DNA from: Torreya grandis
Lineage: Eukaryota; Streptophyta; Pinopsida; Cupressales; Taxaceae
Assembly: GCA_037957365.1 (NCBI GenBank)
Contig: JARHVA010004808.1
Span: 799,001-863,000, forward strand
DNA: 64,000 nucleotides
Reading direction: 5' to 3'
Shown here: one piece after another, positions 1-12,796 of the stretch
How the letters are laid out: every line of letters begins with the position of its first letter
How positions within the stretch are numbered: position 1 is the stretch's first letter
Made by a program: the position numbers and the translations under genes
Notes under the pieces: generated by a model
Told to the model about the DNA's origin: nothing
The model's database searches: none
The model's input: the letters and a program-made list of their open reading frames with translations, nothing else

Positions 1-1
1 G

Positions 2-2680
2 AGTTATTTGATAGATGTTGTCTATGTAATGGCTTAATTGGGTCAAAATTCATGGTCTCCTAAGTGATAAGAGGTTGTCCCTCAGCATTTCTCTACAATG
101 CAAATTCACTACTTCAGGTGCAACATAAGAGTGATTGCAAAAGAATTCTACCCAGTTGTTTACAAATCAATCACTAAGTGTGAAATGCCAAGGGTTCCCT
201 TAGAAGTTAGGAAAACCTTAAGGGACATGGTTAGCACTTGATGTACCCAAATTGCATAGTCATTAGAGTATAAGGAATGATGATGACTCCTCTTAGATTA
301 CCAAGGTATGTTCAAATAAATTTGACTGAGGAAGATATGACTTATCAACTATTGCATGGAATTGGAGTATTCAAAAATAAGAAGATAGTCCCCCATAAAG
401 TTCCATATGAATTGGGGAGGACCAGAATTACAAAATGGCATGATGTTATTGTAGATGTTAGGCATGGGGATTCTTACCTATTGCCTAATTAAGATATAGT
501 AATAGATTATAAGCATCAAGAAGAAGTGTATGAATGGATATATAGAGATGTTATGAATTACAAAGTAGTTCTCAAAAATGTATTAAGGAACAACATTGAG
601 CTTAAAATGAGACTAGACAGAGAGAAGAAAAAAGATATTGTAAAACCTCAATCACCACCAACTCATGGGAGCATATTTGATGTTGATTATGAGGAAGGGA
701 AAGAAGAGGAAGAAGAAGAAGATAATGTTTCTCTTATTAGGATCAGGCCATGTAGACCTCCACTTCTTACCACTTAAAGTGATTAGATCCTACCTCGAAG
801 ATCTAACTAAGGAGGATCAAGCAGATAACTTGACCTCTCCCAAGGGCACATATTTATCTCTACATCTACCATAGCATCTATTCTCAAAATCTAGGATCAA
901 CTTGACCCTATTGTTATTTATCTTGGATAATTACAACAAGGCATTAAACTATCTATGGAAGAATTGCAAGCACTAGTTGGGAGTAATTTTAAAAAGGTTT
1001 AAAAAAGGAAGAAGGAGCCTAAGACTACTTTGAGAGGAGCAATACCTCTTCCATCAGCTTCTCAATTGACTGTAGAGTCCATAAACACACCTCAAGATCT
1101 TGGTGTAAGTACTCTCACACTGCCTTCTTTCCTAGTTACTAATACATCTACTTATACTTTTGCTCCTACATTTTCTCCTCCCACCATTATCTCAAAATTG
1201 TCTCCCCCATCAATAAGCACAATTGTAGCTACCACTACCTAATCCTTATTTGATACTATCATGAGCCAAACTAGTTCTTCCTTAAGATTCACCTTTCCCC
1301 ATTTTATTTCTCATACCACTACAAACATATCTTCTTCCCAAGCAACCATAATAGGTACCTCACTTGATATTCGTTCCCCTACACGTACAAGGCCATTAAA
1401 GCCCATTTTAAAGCTATTCACCTTTCAAAATCCACTCAATATTACTATAGATGCAAAGGTTAGTGAGCCTTCAAAACTACCTTCATTTTTTCTTAACATG
1501 GGCCCTATAAAGTCTCTATTTGGCACACTTGGGTAAATAGACCCAATGAGCTTGCACATTCTTGCTATAGCCCTAGCCTCTACCTCTACCCAATCACCTC
1601 AAATGTAGCCACCTCCAACAATCCAACACTTAATTCTACCCCAAATTGGGTCAGAGATAATATACAGGTAGCCAAATAAGAGAGGCCTAAGGTAGTCCTC
1701 TTTGCACCTCAAATTGGGATGAGCTTTTATGCTACCATTGGTATAATGAAGAGGGTAGTGAGGAGGTAGGTGGATCATCCATAGTCTAGCTTAGTTTTGG
1801 CCCATGAAATTAAAGTGTCTCTCTTCACTTTGACAAGCAAGAGAAATGTTGACCCGAAGAGGTGGATGAATATGTAGAGGATTTTATGTCCATAGTCCAA
1901 GCCCAGCTAAAGTCCATAGTAGCCTTGATGAAGGGGATGCAGTAAGAGTTGAAAAGGTTGAAAGAATAAGCACTACCTACAGCATCAAAAAATACTACAA
2001 TCTAGGTCATCAACATTGTTATCAATGTCTTCAACTTATATAAAGTCATAAAGAGAAGATAGGAACATGGGACCTATAGTTTAATGTGGTCATAGAATTT
2101 AACTAAAAACTAGCACTCTATGATGCCAAGTTGTCAAAACTAACTAGAGTTATGAGGACTAATAAGTTCCCATACCTTAAAGTTTTTCCACTTGAGGACA
2201 TATTTCTTACATAGACCATCCTGATGAACAAGAGAAGGATATTGAAGAGGTGGTTGGATCAGCTCAAGGATGAAACTACATCTTTAGAGAAGATTGAATT
2301 CAAGATTTCCCTCTTATTGAAAGATGCCATGGTCATTAGGGTGACCAAAAATTTCATGGACAACCAATAATTTAGGACCCAAATGAAGGTGTTTATTTCA
2401 AAGTTCCATTAGGATATAGCTAAGGCCAAGACAACCACTAAGGTAATGAACATTTTGGCATTTGCCAATCAAATGTTGGAGAGAGCATAGGCCATTAAAG
2501 AATCACTGAGGCCCATACTTGTAGATCACAGTAGGTTAATCTAGAAAATTCCTAATTTATTTTGGCTTGTGATCCTAGACTTTAGCCAAATAGATCAAGA
2601 TTATTTAGCCTGTGTAGAAGTTTAGATTAAAGAAGTAGAGAATAAATAGAGGTAAAAATAGTAGGCATCTCAGTAACCTC
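2..2680 (+). pseudogene. Decayed long reading frame of unknown family
   Basis: One damaged reading frame can be followed for about 2.7 kb. It is in frame 2 from the start to about 240 (MPRVPLEVRKTLRDM near 187-231) and in frame 1 from 277 to about 1,540. Beyond that it is broken by shifts. Order of parts: a charged region with TEEDMTYQLLHGIGVF near 325-372; an acidic Glu-rich run near 690-722; a Ser/Thr/Pro-rich linker at about 1,030-1,540; and a Lys/Glu-rich, helix-prone region at about 2,140-2,680 (RRILKRWLDQLKDETTSLEK). Many stops are TAG or TAA where Gln would fit. I recognise no domain. Length, Pro/Ser linker and a following LTR-like stretch suggest a retroelement Gag-like protein, but a host pseudogene is equally possible. 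The left end lies outside the window. Confidence 0.4.
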
Positions 2681-2699
2681 CTCTATGCCTTTAAGGACT

Positions 2700-2957
2700 A
2701 TTATACTTTGTTTTGTAACTTTATATTTAGAATATTCCATTGTAATGTTGTATTTTAGCCACTTGGCTTTATTTTGGGTGCCTTTTAATAGGCCCACTTG
2801 AACTTGTATAGGCAGTTATAAAGCTTATATATAGGGGTATTCCCCCTCATTGTAAATCAGAAACAAATGTTATATAACTAATATAAAAGAACTAAGAACT
2901 CAAGAGATTATCTGGATGTTTGATTGTGTATTTTGTGATTTCTACTTCTCACATTTT
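2700..2957 (+). promoter_or_regulatory. LTR-like or promoter-like region with TATA box
   Basis: TATATATA sits at 2,826-2,833. It is followed at once by a small GGGGTATTCCCC hairpin and by CATTGTAAATC, a layout typical of the U3/R boundary in plant LTRs. The stretch ends in TTCTCACA at about 2,957. It directly follows the decayed frame to its left, so it could be that element's 3' LTR. No partner LTR is visible in the window, so this rests on composition only. Confidence 0.3.
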
Positions 2958-3649
2958 TAGATGACTAATGGTTTCTTTTATACTAACTAATTTGGCAATG
3001 GCATTCAATATATACATCTGTTAGTTTGATTTTAACACTAGGTTGACAAATCTACTAGTATATGTGCTCTATTTTCATCTTATTCACAATTAGATATGCT
3101 TATGCAATTTACTATGAATGAGTATTTATATGCAACATATGCTTTTGGATATATGAATTTCCTCTTCTCTGAAGCTTCAAATATGTTTATTTAGATTTGA
3201 TTAATACACTAGAGTTGGTGAATGTTAGTTTTATATGTTTTTGCCATAGAGGTTAGAAGAATTGGCACCTTTGATAATCTGAAGCAAACTCCCTTTTCTA
3301 CATTACCCTACTTACCTTTAGATCCACCTTATAACTCACTTTAGTTTAGATCATTATGTAAATATTCATTGTTTTTTTTTCTTGTTTGGGTAATAATTGG
3401 CAAATATTAGAACAATTTCATAAAGATTAGCAGGAAATAAAGTGTCACTGTGTAACATTTATTATCTCTATAGCAGGGTCTGCTTGGATACTTATAAGTG
3501 GTGACCATATCTCTACTATTTGTGATATTTATAGTGGTATTTATCTAAAAAACTCAAGCCTTGAGTCTTTTAGGACTTAAAATTGAGTTAATTACTTTCC
3601 CCCCATTCCCTAGTAACACAGGGAGTACATGAAGTGCATCAATAATATC
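2958..3649. other. Unassigned AT-rich spacer
   Basis: I find no coding trace, tandem repeat or element end here on either strand. It lies between the LTR-like TATA region and the minus-strand Gypsy remnant, and could hold the unrecognised downstream part of that remnant. Confidence 0.5.
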
Positions 3650-4960
3650 TAATTCTTGAAATTGTGATAACTTGGTTGCAATGATAGACTTTAGGCATTT
3701 ATGTATCATAGAAGGTAAAACATGGATATTTTTTTAATAAGGGAATCTTATTATCATGTCAAATACTCCATTTTGTGATGAAACTAAAAAATGAGTGGAT
3801 AATATAGTAGGACCCTCCTAAAGAGGCAACACAATGTGTCCCAAAATAGTTTTTAGTTTCCCATTGAATGTCTTGAAACTTTTAGATGTTACTTATATAT
3901 CATGTTATGTGTAACCCAATGAATGGATTACTGTTATTATACATGTTTGCTCACTTGGTCCATTATCAATTAGTATATTATGAATGGGTTTTTAATCGAT
4001 ATATGCTTAGACACATAAAGCATGAACATCATAGTCATCATCCACTATCTCATTATCATCAAAGGTGATCATATGATGTGGTTGAGCATTCTAAATAATT
4101 GTACCAATAATTCCATCTAATGGATGATCATATGGCCAAGAGGTGGGTGTGCATTATAGGTATGATGTACCACTAAATTATTATTTTTTGTCTCATGATT
4201 TGGAAATGAATCACTGAAAATATTCAACTTAGCATTTGCATTTTGTCGAGGCTTAGTTTCCTTTATAGGGATGCATATCTCAATGACATTTTTACTAATA
4301 AGATATCAAATAATGTGTTTTAGCTAGAAACATCTATTATTAAAGTGAAAAATTCATCTTCATGTTAATCACAATATGTATTTCTATCAAATTATTTACT
4401 TTGAGGTCTACTCATGTCAACCTCTAGTGGTGGAGGTAGAGTGATGATATTTCACTCAAGTAAATTTTGTAGAAATCTATGAGGTGGTTGTGGTAATATA
4501 TAAAATTATCTTCTTAGTTGACTTGATAAAACAATCTTGTTTGAAAGTTGACATATAACATTAACTATGATATTTGCATCAATTTTAGTCTATGTTGACT
4601 TAGCATTATAAAATGATTTGGTTTTATACTTCATTGTGGAAGTTGAAGTAGATGCAGGTGCATATTTAAGCTAATTCATAGTGATAAATTTGATTTATCT
4701 TTTTATTATTACATGGAAAATTTCCTCAAATGATCTAAATTTATTACAAATGATTGACTCATGAAAAGGTGAAAGTATACTTTGTTTGAAAATATTTTTC
4801 AATGAATGAAAATTATTGCATTGCTCAACCAAGAATTAGGTTTTTATAGCTTTACATTGATGAGCCTTTAGGCACCTCTCCCACACTAGTAATCACTATG
4901 GATATGGGCAAGATATTGATTTTGTTCACATTTATTATTGATTTTGAGTGGTGATTCTCC
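3650..4960 (-). pseudogene. Ty3/Gypsy (Tat-like) Gag-protease remnant
   Basis: Read on the minus strand. The upstream part, about 4,960-4,380, shows the proline-rich end of Gag leading to a zinc-knuckle region: QLRRQFYILPQPPHRFLQNLL, then PLEVDMSRPQS. This resembles the Tat-lineage stretch before the CCHC motif. The downstream part is a retropepsin. LIDNG, the catalytic D-S/N-G motif, lies at 3,959-3,973, then SFKTFNGKLKTILGHIVLPL and a degraded flap and C-terminal half to about 3,650. Several stops (TAA, TAG) and frameshifts break it. No RT or integrase is seen further down this strand, so the piece is truncated. It abuts LINE A head to head near 5,000, which may mark that LINE's insertion point. 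Confidence 0.75.
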
Positions 4961-5017
4961 TTCTAGGAGGTAAGGGGTATCCTATTTTAAATGATCATCA
5001 CCTCCCTCTCTACATCC

Positions 5018-6250
5018 ATGGATGTAGAGAAATTTGGACCAAGAGAGCACAATCATGGCCCCGAAGCAAGTGAGGAAATTCATACTGAAAGTCTTCCATG
5101 AGGTAATGGTGATGATTATAAATCTCCATTACCTAATGTTATTTTGGATATGCCTAAATTTGATAAAGCATGGCATTTATTTGAAATTTTTACTTTGATT
5201 GCTTACTTTGTTGGTCGAGTCCCCCTTGAGAACCTTCTAAAGTAATGGGTTCACAACCATTGGAAAGGCCATGGTGTGAAATAGGAAGGAGCCCAAAACC
5301 TTATTGAGGGATTTAATTCTATTTTATTTTTAAATCAGAGCACTACAAAGACATTATGAACCATGGGCCTTGGTTCATTCACAACATTTTAGTTGTCTTT
5401 TCTCACTGGACTCGAGATTTTTAAGTCTCAAAGAAAACAAATCTAAAAATCTCCATTTGTGTTGAATTTCTTGGCTTGCCTCTCCGCTTATGGGATTTTG
5501 TTGACCAGCTCATGAAACCCATAGGGTGATTCATATGCCATGAGTAGACCAAGTTATTTATGGCTCATCCCCAAAAGTGGGTTTGCTTTGAAGTGGATTT
5601 ATCCTAAGATTTGAAATATTATATTGATATATAAATTAGCTCTAACCATTTTTCTTAGTGTGTTTTGTATATCAATCTCCTTAATATTTGATTTTAGTGC
5701 TAGTCCTATAAACATATGATCTAGGAAAGTCCTCTAATAGTGCATGGACCCCTTGCTCCTTAGGAAAAGGGTGGATCTAAATCCAAACCATAGAATGGCA
5801 ATAATGATGGTTGGACTACCATCACCAAGAAAATAAGAATAATAAAAATTATTCCAAATGTGGTGGTAGGCCACAAGATTATTCTTACAAATTTATTGGG
5901 AATAACCATGCCTTGACTTCTACTAGCAAAACTATTTTACCTAATAAAGTTTCTCCTCCACTTGTGCATACTCCACAAGTAGTGGCCTCTCTAGTTGTGA
6001 TGCCACCCTCAGTACCACCATGATAACCCTCTCCTAGGGTGAGTGTTCTATAGGAAAAACAAATTTTGGTCACTTTGGACCATAAAATGGTGTTTTAGCA
6101 CTCTTGTATCCCTTCTCCATCTCCCAAGGATGTGGAATATATGGCACATAAGTGACAACCATTTAGAAACAATGATTTGTTGCCCAAAAAAATCATGTTT
6201 AATTAGTTTTTTGCATTGAAAGATCTCACAAAAAAGATTGGTATACACTT
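5018..6250 (+). pseudogene. LINE A ORF1, DUF4283-like
   Basis: ORF1 of plant L1 elements encodes an RNA-binding chaperone with an RRM-like DUF4283 domain. The likely start is the ATG at 5,018 (MDVEKFGPREHNHG). The domain is recognisable from about 5,180: LIAYFVGRVPLENLL, then WVHNHWKGHG, a GPW-like TMGLGSF, and ICVEFLGLPLRLWDF. The last is the family's P-V-W-V-x-L-P-G-L-P segment. A lysine-rich C-terminal part follows to about 6,250. Stops are TAG and TAA at Gln positions, with at least two frame changes. The ORF ends just before the endonuclease start of ORF2. Confidence 0.7.
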
Positions 6251-6262
6251 AGATAATTCCCA

Positions 6263-9200
6263 ATGATTATTTACTCTTGGAATGTTTGAGGACTTACTGA
6301 TATGTCATGTAAGTATGTGATTAGGAATAATTGTCATCTTTTTGGTAGCATGAAAATTTTCTTTGTTTATAAGAGGTCAAGATTTTTGGTTTCTTACTAT
6401 AGAATGAAACATGAATAATTTATCCTAGATCCATATGTCAGATTACTGGGCATGAATCTAGGTGTCGTGGGGTTATCACTTTTTTTTCTCTAGATCTTAC
6501 TCAAAATATTATTTCATGTGGCTCATACCCCACCCACTGAGTGGTGTAGACCCTTTTTGACTTTAATAATTGCATCATTATGTTGTTTAAATTGTATGCC
6601 TCTAATGATGTTGTGGAATAGGTTACCCTATGGAGGTGGTTGGTTGACTCACTTATAGATGTGCATTGGATCCTCTATGGTGATTTCAACATGGTGAAAT
6701 TGGGTGAGGATAAAGAAATATGTCTTTTAATGTAGTCGTGAACTGGTGGGCATGAAGCTTGGTTTTATATGCATAACAAACTCAAGGTGTTTTATCCTAA
6801 TCATCATAGGAGAAAAAATTCAAAATCCCCCTGGTTTACCTAGTCCAACTTTTAATAGGGAGAAGATAGGGTGCTTCAGTGGCTTGATTAAGCCTTGTTG
6901 GATAAGCAAGGTCTTTTTTTTTGCCCCAGTACATGACATTCTATATAGGTCATCCCCAATACTTTTTTATCATATCATCACCCTATTCACTTTAATATTG
7001 AGTGGACCATGCCTCAATTTAAGCCTACCTCCACTCAATTTTATCTCAATACTACTCACCTTAAGCATGAAAGAATAGTGGAGCATATTGTCTGAATTTG
7101 GAACCTAGTTCCTCGACTAGAGGGAGATATTAGCTTGATTTAGTGGTGATCAGATGTTCTTCCTTTTAATTTCACCTTTCTTAAAATCTATAGAAAATAA
7201 GCAACCTCTTTTAAATGATGTCTACATAATGATATAAACTATGAATATATTTAGGTTTCACAAGAGTTAGAACAATCACTTTTCAATGTTCACCTCCAAA
7301 ATCAAGTGGCACATTGAAGACATAAGATCCAAATTGAGGAGACTCAAAAGGCTATAGGATCCTCATCTTGTATTTACTAGTTTGAAATTATAAACAAAGT
7401 CTCTAAGGACCATTTTACCCTTTTCCCCTCTAGGAGAGTTTCTAATAGAATTAAAGTTGTCAAGGAAGGAAACAATCAGCTTACCAAACTTTTTGACATT
7501 CTACAAGATTTTGTTCATCATTACCATCAAATTTTCTCAGCATAAGCTTCTTCTCTAGAATAGGAGGTGGCTCTCCAAAAATTCCTCTAGGCAGTGCCCT
7601 ATAAAGTTTCCAATTCTCAAAGAGTATCCTATTATAGGCCCTTATCTCTCAATGACCTCTATAAGGATATTAAGCATATGGAAATTGACAAAGATATAGG
7701 AAATTATGGTTTCTTATGTGAGTTCTACCAAACCCTTTGAGATACTATTGGTCCTAATCTTCATCAAGTTTATTCTAAAGCTATTCTAACCAAATCTTTG
7801 GGATCCCTTACAAACTAGGGTAACATCAAGTTTATTCCCAAGGCTGGTGATCCTAAAATTATCACCGAATGGAGGCCTATTACTTTACTCAATGTCTCCT
7901 ATAAGATTATTTCTAAGGCTTTAGCCCTCAATGTCAAGCACATTCTCCCTTTAATTTTTAGGAGTGAACAAATTGATTTCATTCAAAATAGATTCATTTT
8001 GGACAATGTCATTTCTATTTGGGAATGTATGGAATGGGCTTAATTTTCTAAAAAAAGGATTTGATTGTCAAGATTGATTTTAAGAAATCCTATGATCATA
8101 TTGAGTGGCCCTACATTCTATCCATGTTACAGGCCCTTGGTTTTGATCCCAAATTTATTTAGACTATTAACATGCTCTTTCAGGATGTTAGGACTTGTAT
8201 CATTATCAATGGCACCGAATCTTCTCAGTTTGAACTTCATCATTCTATTTGACAAGGATGCTTTTTATCCCCTTCTTTATATGTGATAGTAGTAGAAGGA
8301 TTTAGCTACCTCCTAGTTAATTATACTACCAGAGGTTTGGTAAAAGGCATATCCCTCCCTCAGTTTGATAGATAACTTTTAAATGCCTACTTAGCAAATG
8401 ATTCCTTTCTCACTCTTCAAGAGGAATATGAGTCTATTAGGAATACCATGGAATTTCTCCATATATTTTTTTTAGCTTCAGGCTCATCTATTTAATGGAG
8501 GAAGACTCAGTGTTACCATCAATCTCTAGGCCCCAAACCTTCTTAGGTAGAGGGATATCAATGGTAGTGGCTTCTTCTAGGCATGTAGTTTAATTTTATT
8601 GGCATCCCTTTTGCTTTTTAGGCCTCTCCCTCTAAGCTATAGTCTTATGCAGTGTAGAGACTTAAAAAAAAAATCTTTTTAGATCACCAAGCCTCTATTT
8701 CTTGCTACTAAATTTAAAATGTACTCTAAGTCTTGGTATCTACTCATGTGTATTAATCATCTTGTTGGGCCTTTCTTAATGCCACTTATAGCAAATCAAA
8801 AAAACTTATATGAGATTTTCTATGGGATAACTATGAGGGTCATAAGAGCTTCCATAGAGTTGATTAGACCATATGTTATCATCCTAAGGAATTTGGAGGA
8901 TTGGGTCTCCTAGATATTAAATTTCAAGGCCTTAGCCTTGGTGTCAAATGGATTATTAGAGGTCTTATTGGGGATGAAGCTTGGAAGATTATTATATGCC
9001 ATTGTATCTCTCAAGGACTCCCATGTGGTAGAAAGGCTTGGCAAGGCCTAGGACTTCACTCTCTACTCATAACCCTAGTGCCTATTAAAATCAAGGGTAC
9101 CTTTACAATTCAAAGCCTATGGAGAGCTTGGAATAGCTTAAGCCTCACCTTAACTTGGTAGGTGAGGGTTTTAGGAATGGAATCTCTATTATCTCCCAAT

Positions 9201-9985
9201 CTCTTTGGTAGTCACCTTGCTTAAATTTTCACAATGTTCCATTGCCTTAGTCCCTTGGGTTAAAGGGTTAAGGCTTTTTAGGAAAGGTGTGAAGGTTATT
9301 AGTGATCTCTTTTGCAACGATAATATGGCCTAGTTCACTTGGAAATAACTTTAGAATATATTTCATTTAAATAATTCAGATGTAGAGGCTATTACAAAAA
9401 TTCAAGGTTCTATACATGATGAGTATTTACATAAAATAAGGGTTAACTCTCTTGTTCCTTGGTGAAAGGATTGGCATTGGATTAAAGCTACCCTATTCAC
9501 TCAGTATTCTCCTTAATTGGGGTAAAATTTACTAGCCTCTCAGTATATTCTAGATGAAATGCTCAACTTTAGATGGAATCTCCCTTCCATACATGGGATT
9601 TGGGTCTAATGCTTTAAAACTGTGTGGTATGCTATTATTGAGCCCAAAAAATCTCATTTCTTATGGTGTGTCCTTTATCAGGGCCTGCTTATGAGTAATC
9701 GACTCAAGCATCTGCGCATGTCTAACCCCATTTACCTAGCTTGTAAGCAACTAGATATTATTAAACACATTTTTTGGTTTTGATCCCATGTAAAATATTT
9801 GTGGCACTAGATTCATTCCCTTTTTCATCCCTTTAAACTTGAATTCTTCACATGGAAGATTGCTCTCTTGGGGCACTTAGCTTTTTTGCCTACAAAATAC
9901 AATAGATTTTAGCAAATCTTTTACACTGGTATTTTATTTCAAATATAGAAAGACATAAATTATGATTATTTTAATCATGAGTATT
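6263..9985 (+). pseudogene. LINE A ORF2: endonuclease, reverse transcriptase, zf-RVT
   Basis: ORF2 nicks target DNA and copies the element RNA there. The endonuclease begins MIIYSWNV at 6,263, where the next codon TGA replaces the usual CGA (Arg). Its GDFN motif is at 6,679-6,690. The RT starts near 7,819: GNIKFIPKAGDPKI, EWRPITLLNVSYKI, then KALALNVKHILP and an ILDN motif. DFKKSYDHIEW near 8,076 carries the first catalytic Asp. The second catalytic box, normally FADD, is degraded to YLANDS (8,388-8,405), so the enzyme would be dead even without its stops. GGLGLLDIKFQGLSLGVKW (about 8,895) is the conserved post-RT segment. A zf-RVT-like region (EPKKSHFLWCVLYQGLL, IKHIFWF) lies at 9,630-9,790. 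Confidence 0.85.
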
Positions 9986-10069
9986 TATAATGTGGTTTTT
10001 CTATTACTAATAAAATTATTGTTCTATCTAATGTTACTCTTCATATTCCAAAGTCAAATAGACAAGGTC

Positions 10070-10640
10070 CACATAGAACTCAACCACCTCCAATGATTAC
10101 TTGACCATTATGTAAATGTCCTATGCATGATTAGAATTAAACCTCTTGAGTTCCCATGATGTCTTACACCTCCATAAATATGAGGGCATGGGCCACATTG
10201 GCAGCATTCTAAAACTAGACACATGAGTCATTCTCTTCATCGGTCACCACCTCACTGGTCTTATCCTCATCATGGTGGTCTGAGTGGATCTTCCAAATCT
10301 AGAGGTGATGGAAAGGGCTAGGGATATCCTCCCCCATCTCATGATGGTGAAATCATGGACTAGATTCCTCCCCCTAAAGGCAAATTTCCATGTGTGTCTT
10401 TGGTAATCTCACTTGAAATAAATCGAGATGAGACATTAGAGGCTCAACAAAACATTGATTAGGAGCCCTTACATATGAATGTGGATCCTCTTGCCTATTG
10501 TCACTTGAACTTGAAACCATTTAGGAGATTACAAGTCTCTCCTTATTTAATTGGCATAATAGAACCACCTCAAGTCTATGGATGACCTAAATTTGAGGTG
10601 GATCTCTAGATTTGGGGCTAGTTCCCCTTGATGTAGCACT
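10070..10640 (+). pseudogene. His/Pro-rich decayed reading frame, unknown
   Basis: From codon start 10,184 one frame reads GHGPHWQHSKTRHMSHSLHR, SPPHWSYPHHGGLSGSSKSR, then IPPPKGKFPCVSLVISLEIN and a helix-like LEAQQNID segment. Up to about 10,635 it is broken by six TAG and one TGA. Each would be restored to Gln or Arg by one C-to-T reversal. The continuous sense between stops shows that it was once coding. I recognise no family. It might be the Gag-like or accessory part of an element inserted into LINE A. Confidence 0.4.
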
Positions 10641-12748
10641 TTGATCAATCCTACTACTAATTCTTAGGGAAATGAAAATGGATCATAATAGCTTAAATTA
10701 AATATAACCTATGGGAGGTGATACACCAAATAAGTTATCTACTCACACCATTTAACATGCACTTGGAAACAAAGAAGTATGCACATATACTTCATCCAAC
10801 GGTAATCTTCTCTCTCGCATCAATGTTTCAAGCATGGGGTCTTGAAGAAAGCCTAGGATAAGAGGACTTAGACAATAGGCATTCTAAGAAACACTAACTC
10901 ACTATACTTACAATCCAATTAGACACTTCTTGCTAACTTGCAAAAGAGAGATTTCAAAACACACATGGCATTAGGAAGAGTAACATATAAAGGTAAGCCA
11001 AAATATACTTGCATAAGACCAAAAACCATTATATGCACTTAATTAAATATTTAATGAGGTAAAAATAAATATATTTATTATATAAAGGCAAAAATTTGTT
11101 AGGAATTCACCATACCCAAGTGGAGAGATCTGTACAATAGCCTAAAAGGGTAGAATTTGTAGCAATTATGAGATGAGAGAGAGAAAGGGAAGCTCAAGAG
11201 TCACTAAGACACTTTTAAATCAAGTATAAGGATTTATGATAATCATTTAATCATTTATGAGATATATCTTAAAGAAAATCAAGGACAAATTTCACTTAAA
11301 GTTGTTCAACACCTCCACATGTGGCATAGATGCTCTTGTGTTTACACATGAAACTGCCTTCATGATTTTCCTTTTAAAAAACTACCTCACCATTACATAT
11401 GGTCAGGTATACTGATATATATAAATGGGAGGAGTTAATAACAACACCTCACATGCATTGGATTAGTCCCTGATCATTCTTATTCTTCTAGCCATACACA
11501 ATCATCTCAAATAGTTACAAAAAGCTCTTTCTCATGCACCTCTCACACTTGGCACCCAAAACCTTTCAAATTCCACAATATCATCCAATAAAAATGAGGT
11601 ATGACACTTTTAAACAGTTTCCAATTCATTATGTTCATCAAATAAGCCTTAAAAGGCTTCCCAAATGGAGTTTCACCCTTTTTCGCAAGTGATCACTATC
11701 TACCCACTAGACTGGCAGAAATGAGAGAGGTATAATATTGACTTAGGGGTCTATATAATTCATCTAATGTCCATGGAGACTTGTAAAAAGTATCAAACTA
11801 TCTCCCAAAAGTGATTTCACCTTTTGAAAACTTCTCACACTTGTAAAACACAAAAAAATGTCAAATAAATCCCTATTCTGACCCCATATGTATAGGTATG
11901 TACAACAAATTAGAATTGGAGGGATCATAAGAGAGTCTTCTACAATTTCTAAAAAATTTATGGCCTTTACAATTCATTTGGATGCTTCATTTATCTCATC
12001 TTCCCAAGCAGGCCCTTAGAGAGGGTTTACAAGGGTTTTGGATTCACCTAGACTTTTAACATTTGTTCATAGCCATGGAACATTATAAATATAAAAAAAT
12101 GACACTGAAGGATTATTTATGACCCTCTTCATCCTCCTTGAATAACTTGAGCCACCATGCAAAGCTTCAAAGAAGATACAAGCATCTAAAGGTGGCCATT
12201 CGAACTCCTTTCCTACATTCTGTAAGGGTTTATGTGTTTTTAAGCCAAAAAATGGCTTTTTGGAGAGTTATCCTAAAAATTTAGAGTCTATAAACCTCTT
12301 ATACACTTCAAAAAACATGTCTCACATGATATCAATGCTCATTTAGTCCAAAAAGTGATAGGACCAGTTTTGAGTATTAGGCCTCACATTAGTCCTACTA
12401 GGCCTTACATGCAACTTTGAAGTTAAAATATTGTTGATGACACTTTATGATTCTGTAATATCTTAAACACATCATATATACCTCTATTAATATGATCCAA
12501 GTCATTTTAATGTTTGGCAAAGGTTGAAATTTGAAGTGGTCTTTCATTTGAGACTAGACTTATACCTTGCCTAACCAGGTCTGCATGTAAACCTTCTTGT
12601 ATAGGCCACCCTGTCTAAATTACAACCCCATATAAAGTTTTATCATGTTTTAATATATTTTTTCCAACTTCTCAAACTTTCATGAATCTCTCCTTGACTT
12701 TTGGTACATGTTTCTACCTCCTTTAACAAGAAAATAGGGTCTGTTACA

Positions 12749-12796
12749 AGGGGAAAAGTGGCCCCTATTTGAGACAAAATAGGGGTCACTTCCCCT
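12749..12796. repeat. Imperfect 21-22-bp inverted repeat (hairpin)
   Basis: The left arm, about 12,749-12,770, contains GTGGCCCCTATTT. The right arm, about 12,775-12,796, contains AAATAGGGGTCAC. They are separated by GAGAC. The outer parts (AGGGGAA / TTCCCCT) also pair. One arm has a 2-base insertion and one mismatch. The loop-proximal core resembles the hairpin at 14,051. Confidence 0.7.

Larger units (their letters stand above)
5018..9990 (+). mobile_element. LINE A, L1-type plant non-LTR retrotransposon, decayed
   Basis: This copy keeps recognisable parts of ORF1 and ORF2 in the normal plant L1 order: DUF4283-like ORF1, apurinic-type endonuclease, reverse transcriptase, then a zf-RVT-type C-terminal domain. 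Stops and frameshifts are scattered throughout. Coding traces fade at about 9,990, and I see no poly(A) tail directly after them. A LINE-like 3' end lies 5.4 kb away, at 15,416-15,765. The copy is therefore either split by an insertion or 3'-deleted. Unlike LINE B in this window, it shows no RNase H domain. Confidence 0.85.
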
